Shown: piece after piece, positions 24,858 to 35,543 of the stretch
How the letters are laid out: every line of letters begins with the position of its first letter
Position numbering within the stretch: position 1 is the first letter of the stretch
Program-made: the position numbers and the translations under genes
The notes under the pieces: model-generated
Told to the model about the DNA's origin: nothing
Databases searched by the model: none
What the model saw: only the letters and a program-made list of their open reading frames with translations
Assembly: GCF_014651015.1 (NCBI RefSeq)
Contig: NZ_BMWB01000021.1
Coordinates: forward strand, 1-64,000
Length of the DNA stretch: 64,000 nt
Source: Streptomyces xantholiticus
GTDB taxonomy: Bacteria > Actinomycetota > Actinomycetes > Streptomycetales > Streptomycetaceae
Reading direction: 5' to 3'

Positions 24858-25422
24858 ACGGGAGAACCTCCGGGCATGAATGGACCCGGCGACTCGCACC
24901 GGGCTGGCTCCACATTGGTAACCCGCGCCCCCAAGTCACCTCAAACCCCCCATCTACGACATCGCGTCGTAGCGCAGGCCGCGGAAATATGACTCTTGAC
25001 TCCACACCGAGCGCTTCCCGACCGCTCGAAAATGGGACCACTTATGCCCGCTCGAGATGGTTTAACCCCACTTCCGGGCCATGGAACTACGGGAAAAGCA
25101 CCTTTCCGTCCGGCCCGGGAGCCGAAGGGGGCGAAGGCGCCGGGTCCGCCACCTCCGCCCGATAGGGCAAAACGGATATACCGGTCACTAACCCACCTAG
25201 TAGACCCAAAAATGCCTGTGCGCCTTGTCACGGAGCAGCCCCTCGAAGACCCCCGGAATCGTGAGCCAGGCCACGCGAAGCGGGCTCCCGGAAGGGCTTG
25301 GCCACCCTCACGGAAGGGGGCCTTTCCAGTGAGCGGGACCACACAATTCGGCCCCGGGAACCCCCTGAAGGGCCCGCCGCGCGTCCTTCCGGGAACGCGT
25401 GGCTTCCGGGATCCTCCTCGGC
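24858..25422. other. Long divergent promoter region with a palindrome
   Basis: About 560 bp between the divergent M23 peptidase and PBP4 genes. It has more A/T than its surroundings and no supported gene. It contains the CTACGAC palindrome (24954-24972), an A/T-rich GGATATACCGG stretch near 25172, and several G/C runs. It is unusually long for two wall enzymes, so extra control sites are likely. Confidence 0.5.
24954..24972. promoter_or_regulatory. Operator-like palindrome
   Basis: CTACGAC at 24954-24960 and GTCGTAG at 24966-24972 are perfect 7-bp arms around ATCGC. It lies 97 bp ahead of the M23 gene start. No neighbouring regulator is encoded. It could be read by a distant repressor or form an RNA hairpin in the M23 leader. 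Confidence 0.45.
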
Positions 25423-27021
25423 ATGAGTAGTCCCATGGTTCGTTTACGCCGCCGCGCGCTGCGCCGCGCCTGGACCTGGCCCCTCGTCGTCGGGCTCGTC
25501 TGCACGCTCACCTGGAGCTCGCCCGCCGGGGCCGGGCCCTCCGACACCGGCCTCAAGGGCGCCCTCGGCAAGATCCTCGCCGACCCCCGCATGGACGGCG
25601 GGGCGGTGAGCGTCGTCGTCGCCGACGCCACGACCGGCGAACGCCTCTACCAGCGCGACGGCGGGAACCGGCTGATGCCCGCCTCCAACACCAAGCTCGC
25701 CACCTCGGCGGCCGCCATGGCCGTCCTCGGCCCGGACCACCGCTACACCACCGATGTGCTGACCACCGGCCGCCGCGAGGGCTCCACCCTGGTCGGCGAC
25801 CTGTATCTGCGCGGCAGCGGCGATCCCACGATGCTCGCGTCGGACTACGAACAGCTCGCCGCCGACCTCGCCGCATCCGGCGTCGAAAGCGTCACCGGGC
25901 GCCTCGTGGCCGACGACACCCGCTTCGACGACCAGCGCCTCGGGCGTTCCTGGGCCGCCGACGACGAGTCCGCCTACTACTCCGCGCAGATCTCGGCACT
26001 CACCCTGGCGCCCGACACCGACTACGACGCCGGCACCGTCGTCGTCGAGGTGACCCCCGGCGCACGGCCGGGCACCCGGCCCAGGGTGAAGCTGACCCCA
26101 CCCACCGGCTACGTGCGCCGCGACATCACGGCCACCACGGTCGAGAAGGGCCGGCCGGACACCCTGTCCGTCTCCCGGGAACACGGCGGCAACACGCTCA
26201 CCGTCAGCGGCTCCGTGCCGGTCGGCGCGGCCGCCACCAAGGAGTGGATCGCGGTCTGGGAGCCGACGGGCTACGCGGCAGCCGTGTTCGCCGACGCGCT
26301 GGCCGACCGCGGCGTACGGATCTCGGGCAGTCCCCGGCTGGGCAACCCGACCCCGCCCGGCGCGCGCACCCTCGTCTCGCACCGCTCCATGCCGCTCAAG
26401 GAGCTGATGCACCCCTTCATCAAGCTCTCCAACAACATGCACGCGGAAGCGCTCACCAAGACCATGGGCCTCAAGGTCTCCGGTCAGGGCACCTGGGACG
26501 CGGGGCTCAAGGCGGTCGACGACCAGCTGAAGAAGGAGGGCGTCACCACGTCCACGATCCGCCAGACCGACGGTTCGGGACTGTCCCGGATGAACGTGTT
26601 CCCCGCCGAGGAGCTGGCCACCCTGCTGCTCTCGGTCCGGGACGCGCCCTGGTACGCCGACTGGTACGCGTCGCTCCCGGTGGCCTGTGCACCCGACCGC
26701 GCCGTCGGCGGCACGCTGCGCTCCCGTATGTGCGGCACCCCGGCCGCGCTGAACGCCGTCGGCAAGACAGGTTCCCTCACCGGCGCCTCCGCCCTGTCGG
26801 GTTACGTCACCGACGCCGGGGGCCGCGAGCTCGTCTACAGCATCGTCCTCAACAACTACCTCGCGTTCTCTGTGAAGAGCATCGAGGACGCGATCGTCAC
26901 CACCCTGGCCTCCTCCGACACCGCTGCCGGCTCGATCACGGCGGTCCCGCCCCGCCTGTCCCGCAGCGCCGAGCCCGCAAGCGGGCTCGAATGCGCCTGG
27001 CAGAAACCGAAGTTCTGCTGA
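25423..27021 (+). CDS. dacB: PBP4-type D-alanyl-D-alanine carboxypeptidase/endopeptidase
   Basis: 532-aa secreted class C penicillin-binding protein that trims or opens peptide crosslinks. Signal peptide: basic MVRLRRRALRRAWTW, then PLVVGLVCTLTWSSPAGAG. Active-site motifs: SxxK S88-N-T-K91 in ASNTK, SxN S336-N-N, and KTG at 448-450. The large insert between SxxK and SxN typical of PBP4 is present. The C terminus ends in ECAWQKPKFC, two Cys that may bridge. Start ATG 25423; ATG 25435 is possible. Followed 41 bp later by the trypsin-co-occurring/NACHT pair, with no terminator seen between. Confidence 0.93.
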   Translation: MSSPMVRLRRRALRRAWTWPLVVGLVCTLTWSSPAGAGPSDTGLKGALGKILADPRMDGGAVSVVVADATTGERLYQRDGGNRLMPASNTKLATSAAAMAVLGPDHRYTTDVLTTGRREGSTLVGDLYLRGSGDPTMLASDYEQLAADLAASGVESVTGRLVADDTRFDDQRLGRSWAADDESAYYSAQISALTLAPDTDYDAGTVVVEVTPGARPGTRPRVKLTPPTGYVRRDITATTVEKGRPDTLSVSREHGGNTLTVSGSVPVGAAATKEWIAVWEPTGYAAAVFADALADRGVRISGSPRLGNPTPPGARTLVSHRSMPLKELMHPFIKLSNNMHAEALTKTMGLKVSGQGTWDAGLKAVDDQLKKEGVTTSTIRQTDGSGLSRMNVFPAEELATLLLSVRDAPWYADWYASLPVACAPDRAVGGTLRSRMCGTPAALNAVGKTGSLTGASALSGYVTDAGGRELVYSIVLNNYLAFSVKSIEDAIVTTLASSDTAAGSITAVPPRLSRSAEPASGLECAWQKPKFC

Positions 27022-27062
27022 AAGCCCCCGGCCCGGGCCGTGCCCGCTGTACGGTCCGGGCC

Positions 27063-27422
27063 ATGAGCAGCGCCAGCAGCAGCCACGAACTCGACGGCAT
27101 CGAACTCGCCGACGCCATCCAGTCCGTCCGCGACCAGCTTCTCGACGCGGCCACCCGGGCCACCGGCAGGCCGCTGCTCTTCGAAGTGGGCGACATCGAG
27201 ATGGAGTTCACCCTCGAACTGCGCAAAGAGGTCAAGGGCGGAGCGAAGGTCAAGGCCTGGGTCGTGGAAGCGGGCGCGGACGCCGCCCGCACCACCGGCC
27301 GCACGCACCGCGTCGCGTTCACCCTGAAGCCCGTGGACGCCGTCACCGGCGCGGGTTGGAAGGTGGGCAACCAGCGCCCGGCCGACACCTCCGGCTTCGG
27401 CACGGCTCCTTCGTCGACATGA
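27063..27422 (+). CDS. Trypsin-co-occurring domain (trypco2-like) small protein
   Basis: 119 aa. The pattern SSHELDGIELADAIQSVRDQ, then LLFEVGDIEMEFTLELRKE and KVKAWVVEAGA fits the small trypsin-co-occurring domain 2 family, described beside trypsin-like/NTPase conflict proteins. An amphipathic N-terminal helix is followed by beta strands and a polar tail. Its stop overlaps the next start (ATGA, 27419-27422), so it is made together with the protease-NACHT protein. It may be an adaptor, inhibitor or cleavage substrate of that protease (inference). The recognition is from memory of the family pattern and needs a profile match. Confidence 0.82.
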   Translation: MSSASSSHELDGIELADAIQSVRDQLLDAATRATGRPLLFEVGDIEMEFTLELRKEVKGGAKVKAWVVEAGADAARTTGRTHRVAFTLKPVDAVTGAGWKVGNQRPADTSGFGTAPSST

Positions 27423-30400
27423 GCGCACGCGCCCACTGGTGGCCGAGGTCCTTGGCGGACCTCGCCGTCGTGGTCGTGGGCGAGTCGCAGGGAAGCGGCG
27501 TCTTCATCACCCCCGGGCTGGTCCTCACCAGTGCCCATGTCGTCGGCGCACGGCACACGGCCGAGGTGGTGCGTCCGGGGCGGCGGAACGCGCCCTCCTG
27601 CCCGGTCGTGTGGTCGGACCCCAAACTGGACGCCGCCGTCCTCATGGCACCCGCCCAGCTGCTCGTGGGTTCCACCGCCGTGTTCCCCGAGCCCGACCGT
27701 GGCCAGGCGGTACGGGTGGGCGACATCGCCACCGACCGGCCGCTGTCGCACTGCGAGATCGTGGGATACCCCGACGTCCAGAGGTACGACGGCGAGCGGC
27801 CGGACGTGGACCAGTTCTCCGGCACACTGCTGCCCGCGGCCGGGTTGCTCCGCAGGACGATGGTCTTCGAGTTCGACCGGCCCCCCGCCGCCGAGCGCCC
27901 CGACGGGACCTCCCCCCTGGCCGGGCTCTCCGGCGCCCCCGTCTTCTCGGGCTCGACCCTGCTCGGCATCGTCAGTGAGATCCCCCGGGGCCGGAACCAC
28001 TACCGGGCGCACTGTGTCTCGGTCACCTCGATCGTCACCCGGCCGGACTTCAGGGAGTGGTGGGAGCGCAGCCATCCGAACTCGCCGGGCATTCCGCCGC
28101 TGGAGGAGCTGGCCGGGGCACACCCCGACGACATGCGCCACGAGGAGGAGTACGCCGACGCCGTCGGCGCCGAATACCGCCGGACCAGGATCTTCGGCCT
28201 CGACGAGCTCAGCGTGCGCGACTCCGAGTGGGATCTGGACACCGCCTACCTGACTCTTGAGGCCACCCCTCGCGAGGACGCCGAGCGCCACTTCGGCGGG
28301 CCCGGGACCAGTACCGCCCCGCAGCGCATCGACGCCCTGCTCGCCTCCCGCCCGCGGATCCTGCTCAGGGGCGAGGCAGGCGCCGGAAAGACCACGCTCG
28401 TCTGGTGGCTCGCCGCACACGCCGCGGCCGGCACACTCGGCCCTCAGCTCGCCGAGCTCAACGGCCTCGTCCCGTTCGTGATCCCCCTGCGCACGTTGCG
28501 GGCCCGGGGGGGCGCTTTCCCTTCGCCCGCAGGGCTGCCCGAGGTCGCCGACATGGCTGTCGACCGGGCACCCGACGGCTGGGCGGGCCGGGTCCTCAAG
28601 GCGGGCCGCGCGCTGCTGCTCGTGGACGGGCTGGACGAGGTGCCGCAACCGGACCGCGAGGAGGCCCACCAGTGGCTTTCCAGGCTGCTGCGCCGCTATC
28701 CGGCCACCCGCTGCATCGCGACCGTACGCCCCCTGGCCGTCGAGCCCGACTGGCTGAAGTCGCAAGGATTCGAGGAACTGCGGCTGCTTCCCATGCGGGA
28801 CGCCGACGTCCAGGCTTTTGTGACCGCCTGGCACCGGGCGGCCCGGCTGGAATGGGACGACCGCGAGGACCTGCCCGCGCTCGAACGGGACCTGACGCAG
28901 CAGTTCGCCCAGAACCCGGCCCTGCGCGACCTCGCGGGGACGCCGCTGCTGTGCGCCGTCATCTGCGCGCTGCACCGGCTGCGCCAGGGTTTCCTCCCGG
29001 AGACCCGCTGGGCGCTCTACCGCTCCGCTCTGGAGATGCTGCTCGGCCAGCGTGACAAACGCCGCCGGATCGGCACTCCGGAAGGCATCACCATGACGGT
29101 CGAGGAGCACCAGCAGTTACTGCAGCGGATCGCCGTCTGGCTGGTGCGGGGCGGTCAGACGGAGTTCACCCGCGGCCAGGCCCTGCGGCAGCTGGAGTCC
29201 GCACTCGCCGGGATGCCGCAGGTTGGGGCACAGAGCGATGCCGCCGGCATCCTGACCCATCTGCTCAACCGGAGCGGTCTGCTGCAGGAACGGGCGGACG
29301 GTGTCTACCAGTTCGCCCACCGCACGTTCCAGGACTTCCTCGCCGCCAAGGAGTTCGTCGAGGGCGACCATCTGAACGAGCTTCTTCGGCACGCGCCGGA
29401 CCAGCAGTGGCACGACGTCCTCCTGCTGGCCGCGGGCCACTGCTCACGGCGCGAACTGCCGCAGCTGGTCAACGGCCTGCTGACCGCGGGCTCCTCGGTG
29501 CGGGTCCGGGAAGGAAGACGGACCGCCCTGTACGTACTCGCGGCCCTGTGCGCCCAGCACGCGGCCTGGCTTGACGGTGCTACTCACCACCAGGTGCGGG
29601 TGGCCGTCAGATCCATGCTGCCGCCGCGCGACGCCACCGACCTGCATCTGCTGGCGCGTCTCGGCCCCTATGTGCTGCCGCTGCTTCCCGACACCCGGGA
29701 ACTGGCCGTCTCCGACATCGACCGGACGGTCGACCTGGTCAGCAGGATCGGCGGGCCCGCCGCCATCCCCTACGCGCAGAAGCTTGCGGCCGCTGCCGAC
29801 GACGACAACCGACTCGCCTTCCGCCTCGCACGCAGCTGGGTCAACTATCCGGTGGCGGAGTACGCGCAGGAGGTCCTGCTCCGTCTCGATCTGGGGCAGG
29901 CCCCGCTGTTCGTCACGAACGGCGAACAGCTGGCCCGGTTGCCGCTGCTGTCGCACGCGCGGCACATCGACATCACCGGCGACTTCTCCACGGGTGATCT
30001 CACCGCGGGTCTCACGGGAGGGACGGTCAGGACGATCGGTTTCGCGGACAACGCTCTGCTCGGCGACCTGGATGTGCTGCTCAGCCTGCGGGAGCACCTC
30101 GAGCAGGTCGCCGTCCGCCACTGCCCGGCGCTCACGGACCTGTCGGCCCTGCCGCGGCTGGGCCGTCTTTCCGCCGTCCACCTGGACAGCGTGCGGGTCA
30201 GCAGGGCCGATCTGGAGGCGATCGCCCGGATCCCCCGGCTGCGGGTGCTCAGCATCACCTATCCGGCGCTGGTGGAGAAGCAGCTGAATCTCGCGCCGCT
30301 GCATCGCGTCCCGGGGCTGTCGGTCAGGGTTTCCGGGCTCCCCCGGCGGCAGATAGTGGGCCGCGAGGCATTCGGCGACCGCCTCGGCTACGGCTCCTGA
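27419..30400 (+). CDS. Trypsin-like protease / NACHT NTPase / LRR-like fusion protein
   Basis: 993 aa. Residues about 10-215 are a trypsin-like serine protease without a signal peptide; candidate triad His40 (TSAHVVG), Asp71 (KLDAAVL), Ser171 (LSGAPVF). Residues about 300-480 are a NACHT-type STAND NTPase: Walker A GEAGAGKTT 318-326, Walker B VDGLDE 402-407. A helical winged region follows (YQFAHRTFQDFLAAKEF). Residues about 850-970 look like leucine-rich repeats (LTDLSALPRLGRL, LEAIARIPRLRVLSI). The plan is sensor (LRR), switch (NACHT), effector (protease), as in antiphage and NLR-like proteins. It is translationally coupled to the small partner. Cytoplasmic. The trigger and target are unknown. 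Confidence 0.92.
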   Translation: MSARAHWWPRSLADLAVVVVGESQGSGVFITPGLVLTSAHVVGARHTAEVVRPGRRNAPSCPVVWSDPKLDAAVLMAPAQLLVGSTAVFPEPDRGQAVRVGDIATDRPLSHCEIVGYPDVQRYDGERPDVDQFSGTLLPAAGLLRRTMVFEFDRPPAAERPDGTSPLAGLSGAPVFSGSTLLGIVSEIPRGRNHYRAHCVSVTSIVTRPDFREWWERSHPNSPGIPPLEELAGAHPDDMRHEEEYADAVGAEYRRTRIFGLDELSVRDSEWDLDTAYLTLEATPREDAERHFGGPGTSTAPQRIDALLASRPRILLRGEAGAGKTTLVWWLAAHAAAGTLGPQLAELNGLVPFVIPLRTLRARGGAFPSPAGLPEVADMAVDRAPDGWAGRVLKAGRALLLVDGLDEVPQPDREEAHQWLSRLLRRYPATRCIATVRPLAVEPDWLKSQGFEELRLLPMRDADVQAFVTAWHRAARLEWDDREDLPALERDLTQQFAQNPALRDLAGTPLLCAVICALHRLRQGFLPETRWALYRSALEMLLGQRDKRRRIGTPEGITMTVEEHQQLLQRIAVWLVRGGQTEFTRGQALRQLESALAGMPQVGAQSDAAGILTHLLNRSGLLQERADGVYQFAHRTFQDFLAAKEFVEGDHLNELLRHAPDQQWHDVLLLAAGHCSRRELPQLVNGLLTAGSSVRVREGRRTALYVLAALCAQHAAWLDGATHHQVRVAVRSMLPPRDATDLHLLARLGPYVLPLLPDTRELAVSDIDRTVDLVSRIGGPAAIPYAQKLAAAADDDNRLAFRLARSWVNYPVAEYAQEVLLRLDLGQAPLFVTNGEQLARLPLLSHARHIDITGDFSTGDLTAGLTGGTVRTIGFADNALLGDLDVLLSLREHLEQVAVRHCPALTDLSALPRLGRLSAVHLDSVRVSRADLEAIARIPRLRVLSITYPALVEKQLNLAPLHRVPGLSVRVSGLPRRQIVGREAFGDRLGYGS

Positions 30401-30430
30401 GGGCCCGAGCACCGGCCCGAAGGACCCGGT

Positions 30431-30470
30431 CGGACATCGGGACAGGACCCGGCCGGACATCGGGACAGGA
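30431..30470. repeat. 23-bp tandem repeat, two copies
   Basis: CGGACATCGGGACAGGA occurs at 30431-30447 and again at 30454-30470, a 23-bp period including the flanking CCGG-like bases. It lies between the NACHT gene stop and the terminator. Probably a small local duplication. Confidence 0.8.
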
Positions 30471-30520
30471 GCCGGCCGGCGCGCCCGCCGCACGACGGGC
30501 CCTCATCCGGAGGATGACGC

Positions 30521-30559
30521 AGGCCGGCCCCGAACCCTGCACGGGTTCGGGGCCGGCCT
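30521..30559. terminator. Strong bidirectional hairpin terminator
   Basis: Perfect 17-bp stem: left arm AGGCCGGCCCCGAACCC at 30521-30537, complement at 30543-30559, loop TGCAC. It sits between the convergent NACHT gene and clpC and probably serves both. Confidence 0.88.
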
Positions 30560-30581
30560 CGTGCGATCGGCCTCTGGGCCG

Positions 30582-33107
<2,526 letters not shown>

Positions 33108-33174
33108 CGTTAATCGCTCCTCAGAGCGGTCAGGCAGTAAGGGGTCGGTCCCCTCCCTGTCCTTCCGCAGCTTA

Positions 33175-33191
33175 GTCCCGCAAGCGGGGAC
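33175..33191. promoter_or_regulatory. Operator-like near-palindrome upstream of clpC
   Basis: GTCCCGC-AA-GCGGGGAC: arms match except for one extra G. It lies 68-84 bp before the clpC start, where a promoter-proximal regulator would bind. Clp genes of Streptomyces are controlled by ClgR, whose sites carry GCG/CGC half-sites, so ClgR is a candidate. Not verified. Confidence 0.4.
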
Positions 33192-33539
33192 CGCTCATTC
33201 CAACTGCCGACACCCGTCTGTGGCCTCCTGACCCCTGAACGCCGACAACTGCTCCAACCCGATGGTGCGAGACGATGTTCCCGCAGGCCAGGCAGTTACC
33301 CCCACCGCCACTACGCCGATGGCGAACGTGAGACCGACCTGCGAGCGTGTCGCCCCTCCCCACTAGGAATGTCTTACCCGCAGGCACGGACACTCCATGC
33401 GGCGCGCCCCCCGTCCCTCAGCTACGGGCGAACAACCTTGCGCCGTTCAACACGTTCACGCGCCCCCGATTTCGTGACCTCGAGCAACAGACGTCACACC
33501 CTGCGTAACCACAGGGACGGATTCGGAGTTGCCCGTGAC

Positions 33540-34103
33540 ATGCCCTTCACCGTGCCGTCCCCCCGCACACCCATCGTCTGCGGCGCCGCCCAGTGGTACC
33601 GAAGCGAGCTCGGCTGGGACGCGACGGACGGCAGCCCGGTGCGGCTGGCGACCGGGGCGCTGTTCGACGTGCTGGAGCTGCCCGCGGAAGCCGGGGCGGC
33701 GGTACTGGACCGGGTGGCGTGCACCGGCCCGGCCGCCCTCACCGGAAACAGGATGCAGCTGCTGGTGGCCGCGGGGAGCGCGGAAGAGCTGCCGGGTCTG
33801 CTCGACTGGCTGGAATGGCGCGGAGTCGATCTCGATCTGACCGCCCTCGGCGCGGGCGGAGCGATGGCCGCCCCGCCGCCACCCGGGCGATCTGCCCCGC
33901 AGGGAGCCGCCGTGTGGCTGCGACCCCCCGTCGTGGGGCGCTTGCGACTGCCGGCTCTCACCGGACTCGGGGACAGTGGGGGTGCCCCCGATCTCGTACG
34001 GCTGGTGGACACGGCGGCAACGGAGTGCCACCGCGCCCGGCTGACGCGTACGGCGCGCGTGAATACGCGAAAGACGCGAGCTCAGCCGTTGGCCTTCTCG
34101 TAA
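33540..34103 (+). CDS. Conserved hypothetical protein between clpC and lsr2
   Basis: 187 aa, not assigned. Soluble, Ala/Gly/Leu-rich. The N-terminal text (PIVCGAAQWYRSELGWDATD, SPVRLATGALFDVLELPAEA) resembles the prim-pol-like hypothetical proteins found in Streptomyces next to clpC, with no catalytic residues I can identify. A Pro-rich break (MAAPPPPGRSAPQG) divides it in two. The C terminus is basic and overlaps the lsr2 stop tail-to-tail by 22 bp. Start ATG 33540; the frame remains open upstream into the clpC promoter region, so a longer start cannot be excluded. Confidence 0.75.
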   Translation: MPFTVPSPRTPIVCGAAQWYRSELGWDATDGSPVRLATGALFDVLELPAEAGAAVLDRVACTGPAALTGNRMQLLVAAGSAEELPGLLDWLEWRGVDLDLTALGAGGAMAAPPPPGRSAPQGAAVWLRPPVVGRLRLPALTGLGDSGGAPDLVRLVDTAATECHRARLTRTARVNTRKTRAQPLAFS

Positions 34104-34417
34104 GCCTCGCGAACCGTCGCCGGGACACGGCCCCGGTCGTTGACCTCAAAGCCGTTCGCCTTCGCCCAGGCGCGGATTTCGGCGGTGTCCTTGTTCCCGC
34201 CGGCCGCCGCACGGCCCTTGCCCCGGCCGGTCGCGGCACGACCACCGGTACGCCGACCGCTCTTGGCGTAAGGCTCGAGCAGACCCCGGAGCTTGTCCGC
34301 ATTGGCGGTGGTGAGGTCGATCTCGTAGGTCTTGCCGTCCAGAGCGAACGTCACCGTCTCGTCCGCCTCGCCACCGTCGAGGTCGTCGACAAGAAGGACC
34401 TGAACCTTCTGTGCCAC
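34082..34417 (-). CDS. lsr2: Nucleoid-associated protein Lsr2
   Basis: 111-aa histone-like xenogeneic silencer that bridges A/T-rich DNA. The N-terminal dimer domain is VAQKVQVLLVDDLDGGEADE through LLEPYAKSG. A basic Gly/Ala/Lys linker (GGRAATGRGKGRAAAGG) follows, then the DNA-binding domain with EIRAWAKANGFEVNDRGRVP; the RGR triplet is the AT-hook-like minor-groove reader. Start GTG 34417 with GAAAGGA upstream; an ATG at 34432 would add five unrelated residues. The leader is A/T-rich, which suggests self-binding. Confidence 0.95.
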   Translation of the reverse strand: MAQKVQVLLVDDLDGGEADETVTFALDGKTYEIDLTTANADKLRGLLEPYAKSGRRTGGRAATGRGKGRAAAGGNKDTAEIRAWAKANGFEVNDRGRVPATVREAYEKANG

Positions 34418-34462
34418 CGGATTTCCTTTCATCGAAAATGCAGTACGCGGAAAGGAAACCGC

Positions 34463-34476
34463 TTTTCCTTGGAAAA
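34463..34476. promoter_or_regulatory. A/T-rich palindrome in lsr2 leader
   Basis: TTTTCC-TT-GGAAAA, perfect 6-bp arms, 46 bp upstream of the lsr2 start within the most A/T-rich patch of the window. A second dyad GGTTC-A-GAACC lies at 34494-34504. Candidate sites for Lsr2 autoregulation or another regulator. Confidence 0.4.
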
Positions 34477-34558
34477 CACAAACCCTTGACAGAGGTTCAG
34501 AACCGCGAGAACGCGGGAAACGTGCGCGATTCGGACATAGGGTCCCGCCTTGCGCCGA

Positions 34559-35086
34559 TCAGAGGTGCAGAAGCATCCGACTGTTGCCCAAGGTGTTCGG
34601 CTTCACTCGTTCGAGCCCGAGGAACTCGGCGACACCCTCGTCATAGGAACGCAGGAGCTCGGCGTAGACATCGGTGTCCACCGGTGTCTGGGTCTCACCG
34701 ATCTCGACGAAGCCGTGCTTGGAGAAGAAGTCGACTTCGAAGGTGAGGCAGAAAACCCTGCGCACACCCAGCCTGCGTGCCGTGGCCACGAGCTTCTCGA
34801 GAACCCGGTGTCCGATGCCGTGCCCCTTGAAGGCCGGGTCCACGGCGAGAGTGCGCACTTCCGCGAGGTCCTCCCACATCACATGGAGAGCACCGCACCC
34901 GACAACCAGGCCGTCCTCGTCGCGTTCGGCGACCCAGAACTCCTGGATGGCTTCGTAAAGGGTCACCGTCGCTTTGTCGAGCAGGATGCCTTCGCCGACG
35001 TACGGGTCCACGAGCCGGCGGACGTCCGGCACATCACCGGTCCTGGCCCGCCGGACGGTGAAGGCATTTTCTGCGGCATAAGGCAT
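34559..35086 (-). CDS. argA: Amino-acid N-acetyltransferase, short ArgA type
   Basis: 175-aa GNAT acetyltransferase. Motif A is LAVDPAFKGHGIGHRVLEKL, followed by RVFCLTFEVDFFSKHGF, as in the short N-acetylglutamate synthases of actinobacteria (Rv2747 of M. tuberculosis). It would make N-acetylglutamate, the first arginine intermediate, from acetyl-CoA and Glu or Gln, and lacks the kinase-like domain of E. coli ArgA. Start ATG 35086. It lies 9 bp after blaI in the same direction, an odd pairing. Substrate from family knowledge only. Confidence 0.85.
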   Translation of the reverse strand: MPYAAENAFTVRRARTGDVPDVRRLVDPYVGEGILLDKATVTLYEAIQEFWVAERDEDGLVVGCGALHVMWEDLAEVRTLAVDPAFKGHGIGHRVLEKLVATARRLGVRRVFCLTFEVDFFSKHGFVEIGETQTPVDTDVYAELLRSYDEGVAEFLGLERVKPNTLGNSRMLLHL

Positions 35087-35095
35087 GACCCGACG

Positions 35096-35491
35096 CTATC
35101 GCCCCGCGGCCCCCGGGCCCTCCGCGGCCTCGCCACCCTCGACGAGGCGCACCGCGGCTTGCAGCGCCTCGCGCTGCTCGGCAGACATCATCCCGAAGAA
35201 GGCGACCAGGGCCGCCGCGGGGTTGTCACTCTTGGACCAGGCTTCGTTCATCAGTGCGGCCGAGTAGGCGGCGCGGGTGGAGACCGCCGTATATCGATAG
35301 GCCCGGCCCTCGACTTCCCTGCGGACCCAGCCCTTCTGATGGAGATTGTCCATTACCGTCATGACGGTGGTGTAGGCGATGGACCGTTCCTGCTGCAGGT
35401 CTTCCAGGACTTCCCTGACGGTCACCGGCCGGTTCCATTGCCAGATCCGTGTCATGACGGCGTCTTCGAGCTCTCCCAATTGGCGGGGCAC
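35096..35491 (-). CDS. BlaI/MecI/CopY-family repressor
   Basis: 131-aa winged-helix repressor. Pattern: LGELEDAVMTRIWQWNRPVT, VREVLEDLQQERSIAYTTVM, then TVMDNLHQKGWVRREVEGRA and YRYTAV, typical of BlaI. The C-terminal dimer part ends in an acidic tail. The usual partner, an M56 BlaR1-type sensor protease, is not next to it. GTG start at 35491. A dyad at 35510-35520 just upstream is a probable self-operator. Downstream is the ArgA-like gene, which it may co-regulate. Confidence 0.9.
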   Translation of the reverse strand: MPRQLGELEDAVMTRIWQWNRPVTVREVLEDLQQERSIAYTTVMTVMDNLHQKGWVRREVEGRAYRYTAVSTRAAYSAALMNEAWSKSDNPAAALVAFFGMMSAEQREALQAAVRLVEGGEAAEGPGAAGR

Positions 35492-35509
35492 ATCGCCACC
35501 ATAGTGGGC

Positions 35510-35520
35510 GATCAGTGATC
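35510..35520. promoter_or_regulatory. Probable operator of the BlaI-type gene
   Basis: GATCA-G-TGATC, a perfect 11-bp dyad, 18 bp ahead of the GTG start and inside an A/T-rich stretch (35510-35545) that must also hold the promoter. BlaI-family repressors usually bind such dyads in their own promoters. Confidence 0.5.
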
Positions 35521-35543
35521 AAACTACTATTGACATAACAAAA

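Noticed and set aside
24858..25060. ydaO-type c-di-AMP riboswitch upstream of the M23 peptidase
   Set aside because: Such elements occur ahead of wall hydrolases in actinobacteria, but I cannot find the conserved segments on the minus strand.
25083..25110. SigE-like promoter GGAAC...GTC upstream of the PBP4 gene
   Set aside because: The spacing of 20 bp between the elements is too long for an ECF promoter.
33172..33393. 73-codon frame upstream of clpC
   Set aside because: Lies across the clpC promoter and operator-like site; no ribosome site or recognisable protein.
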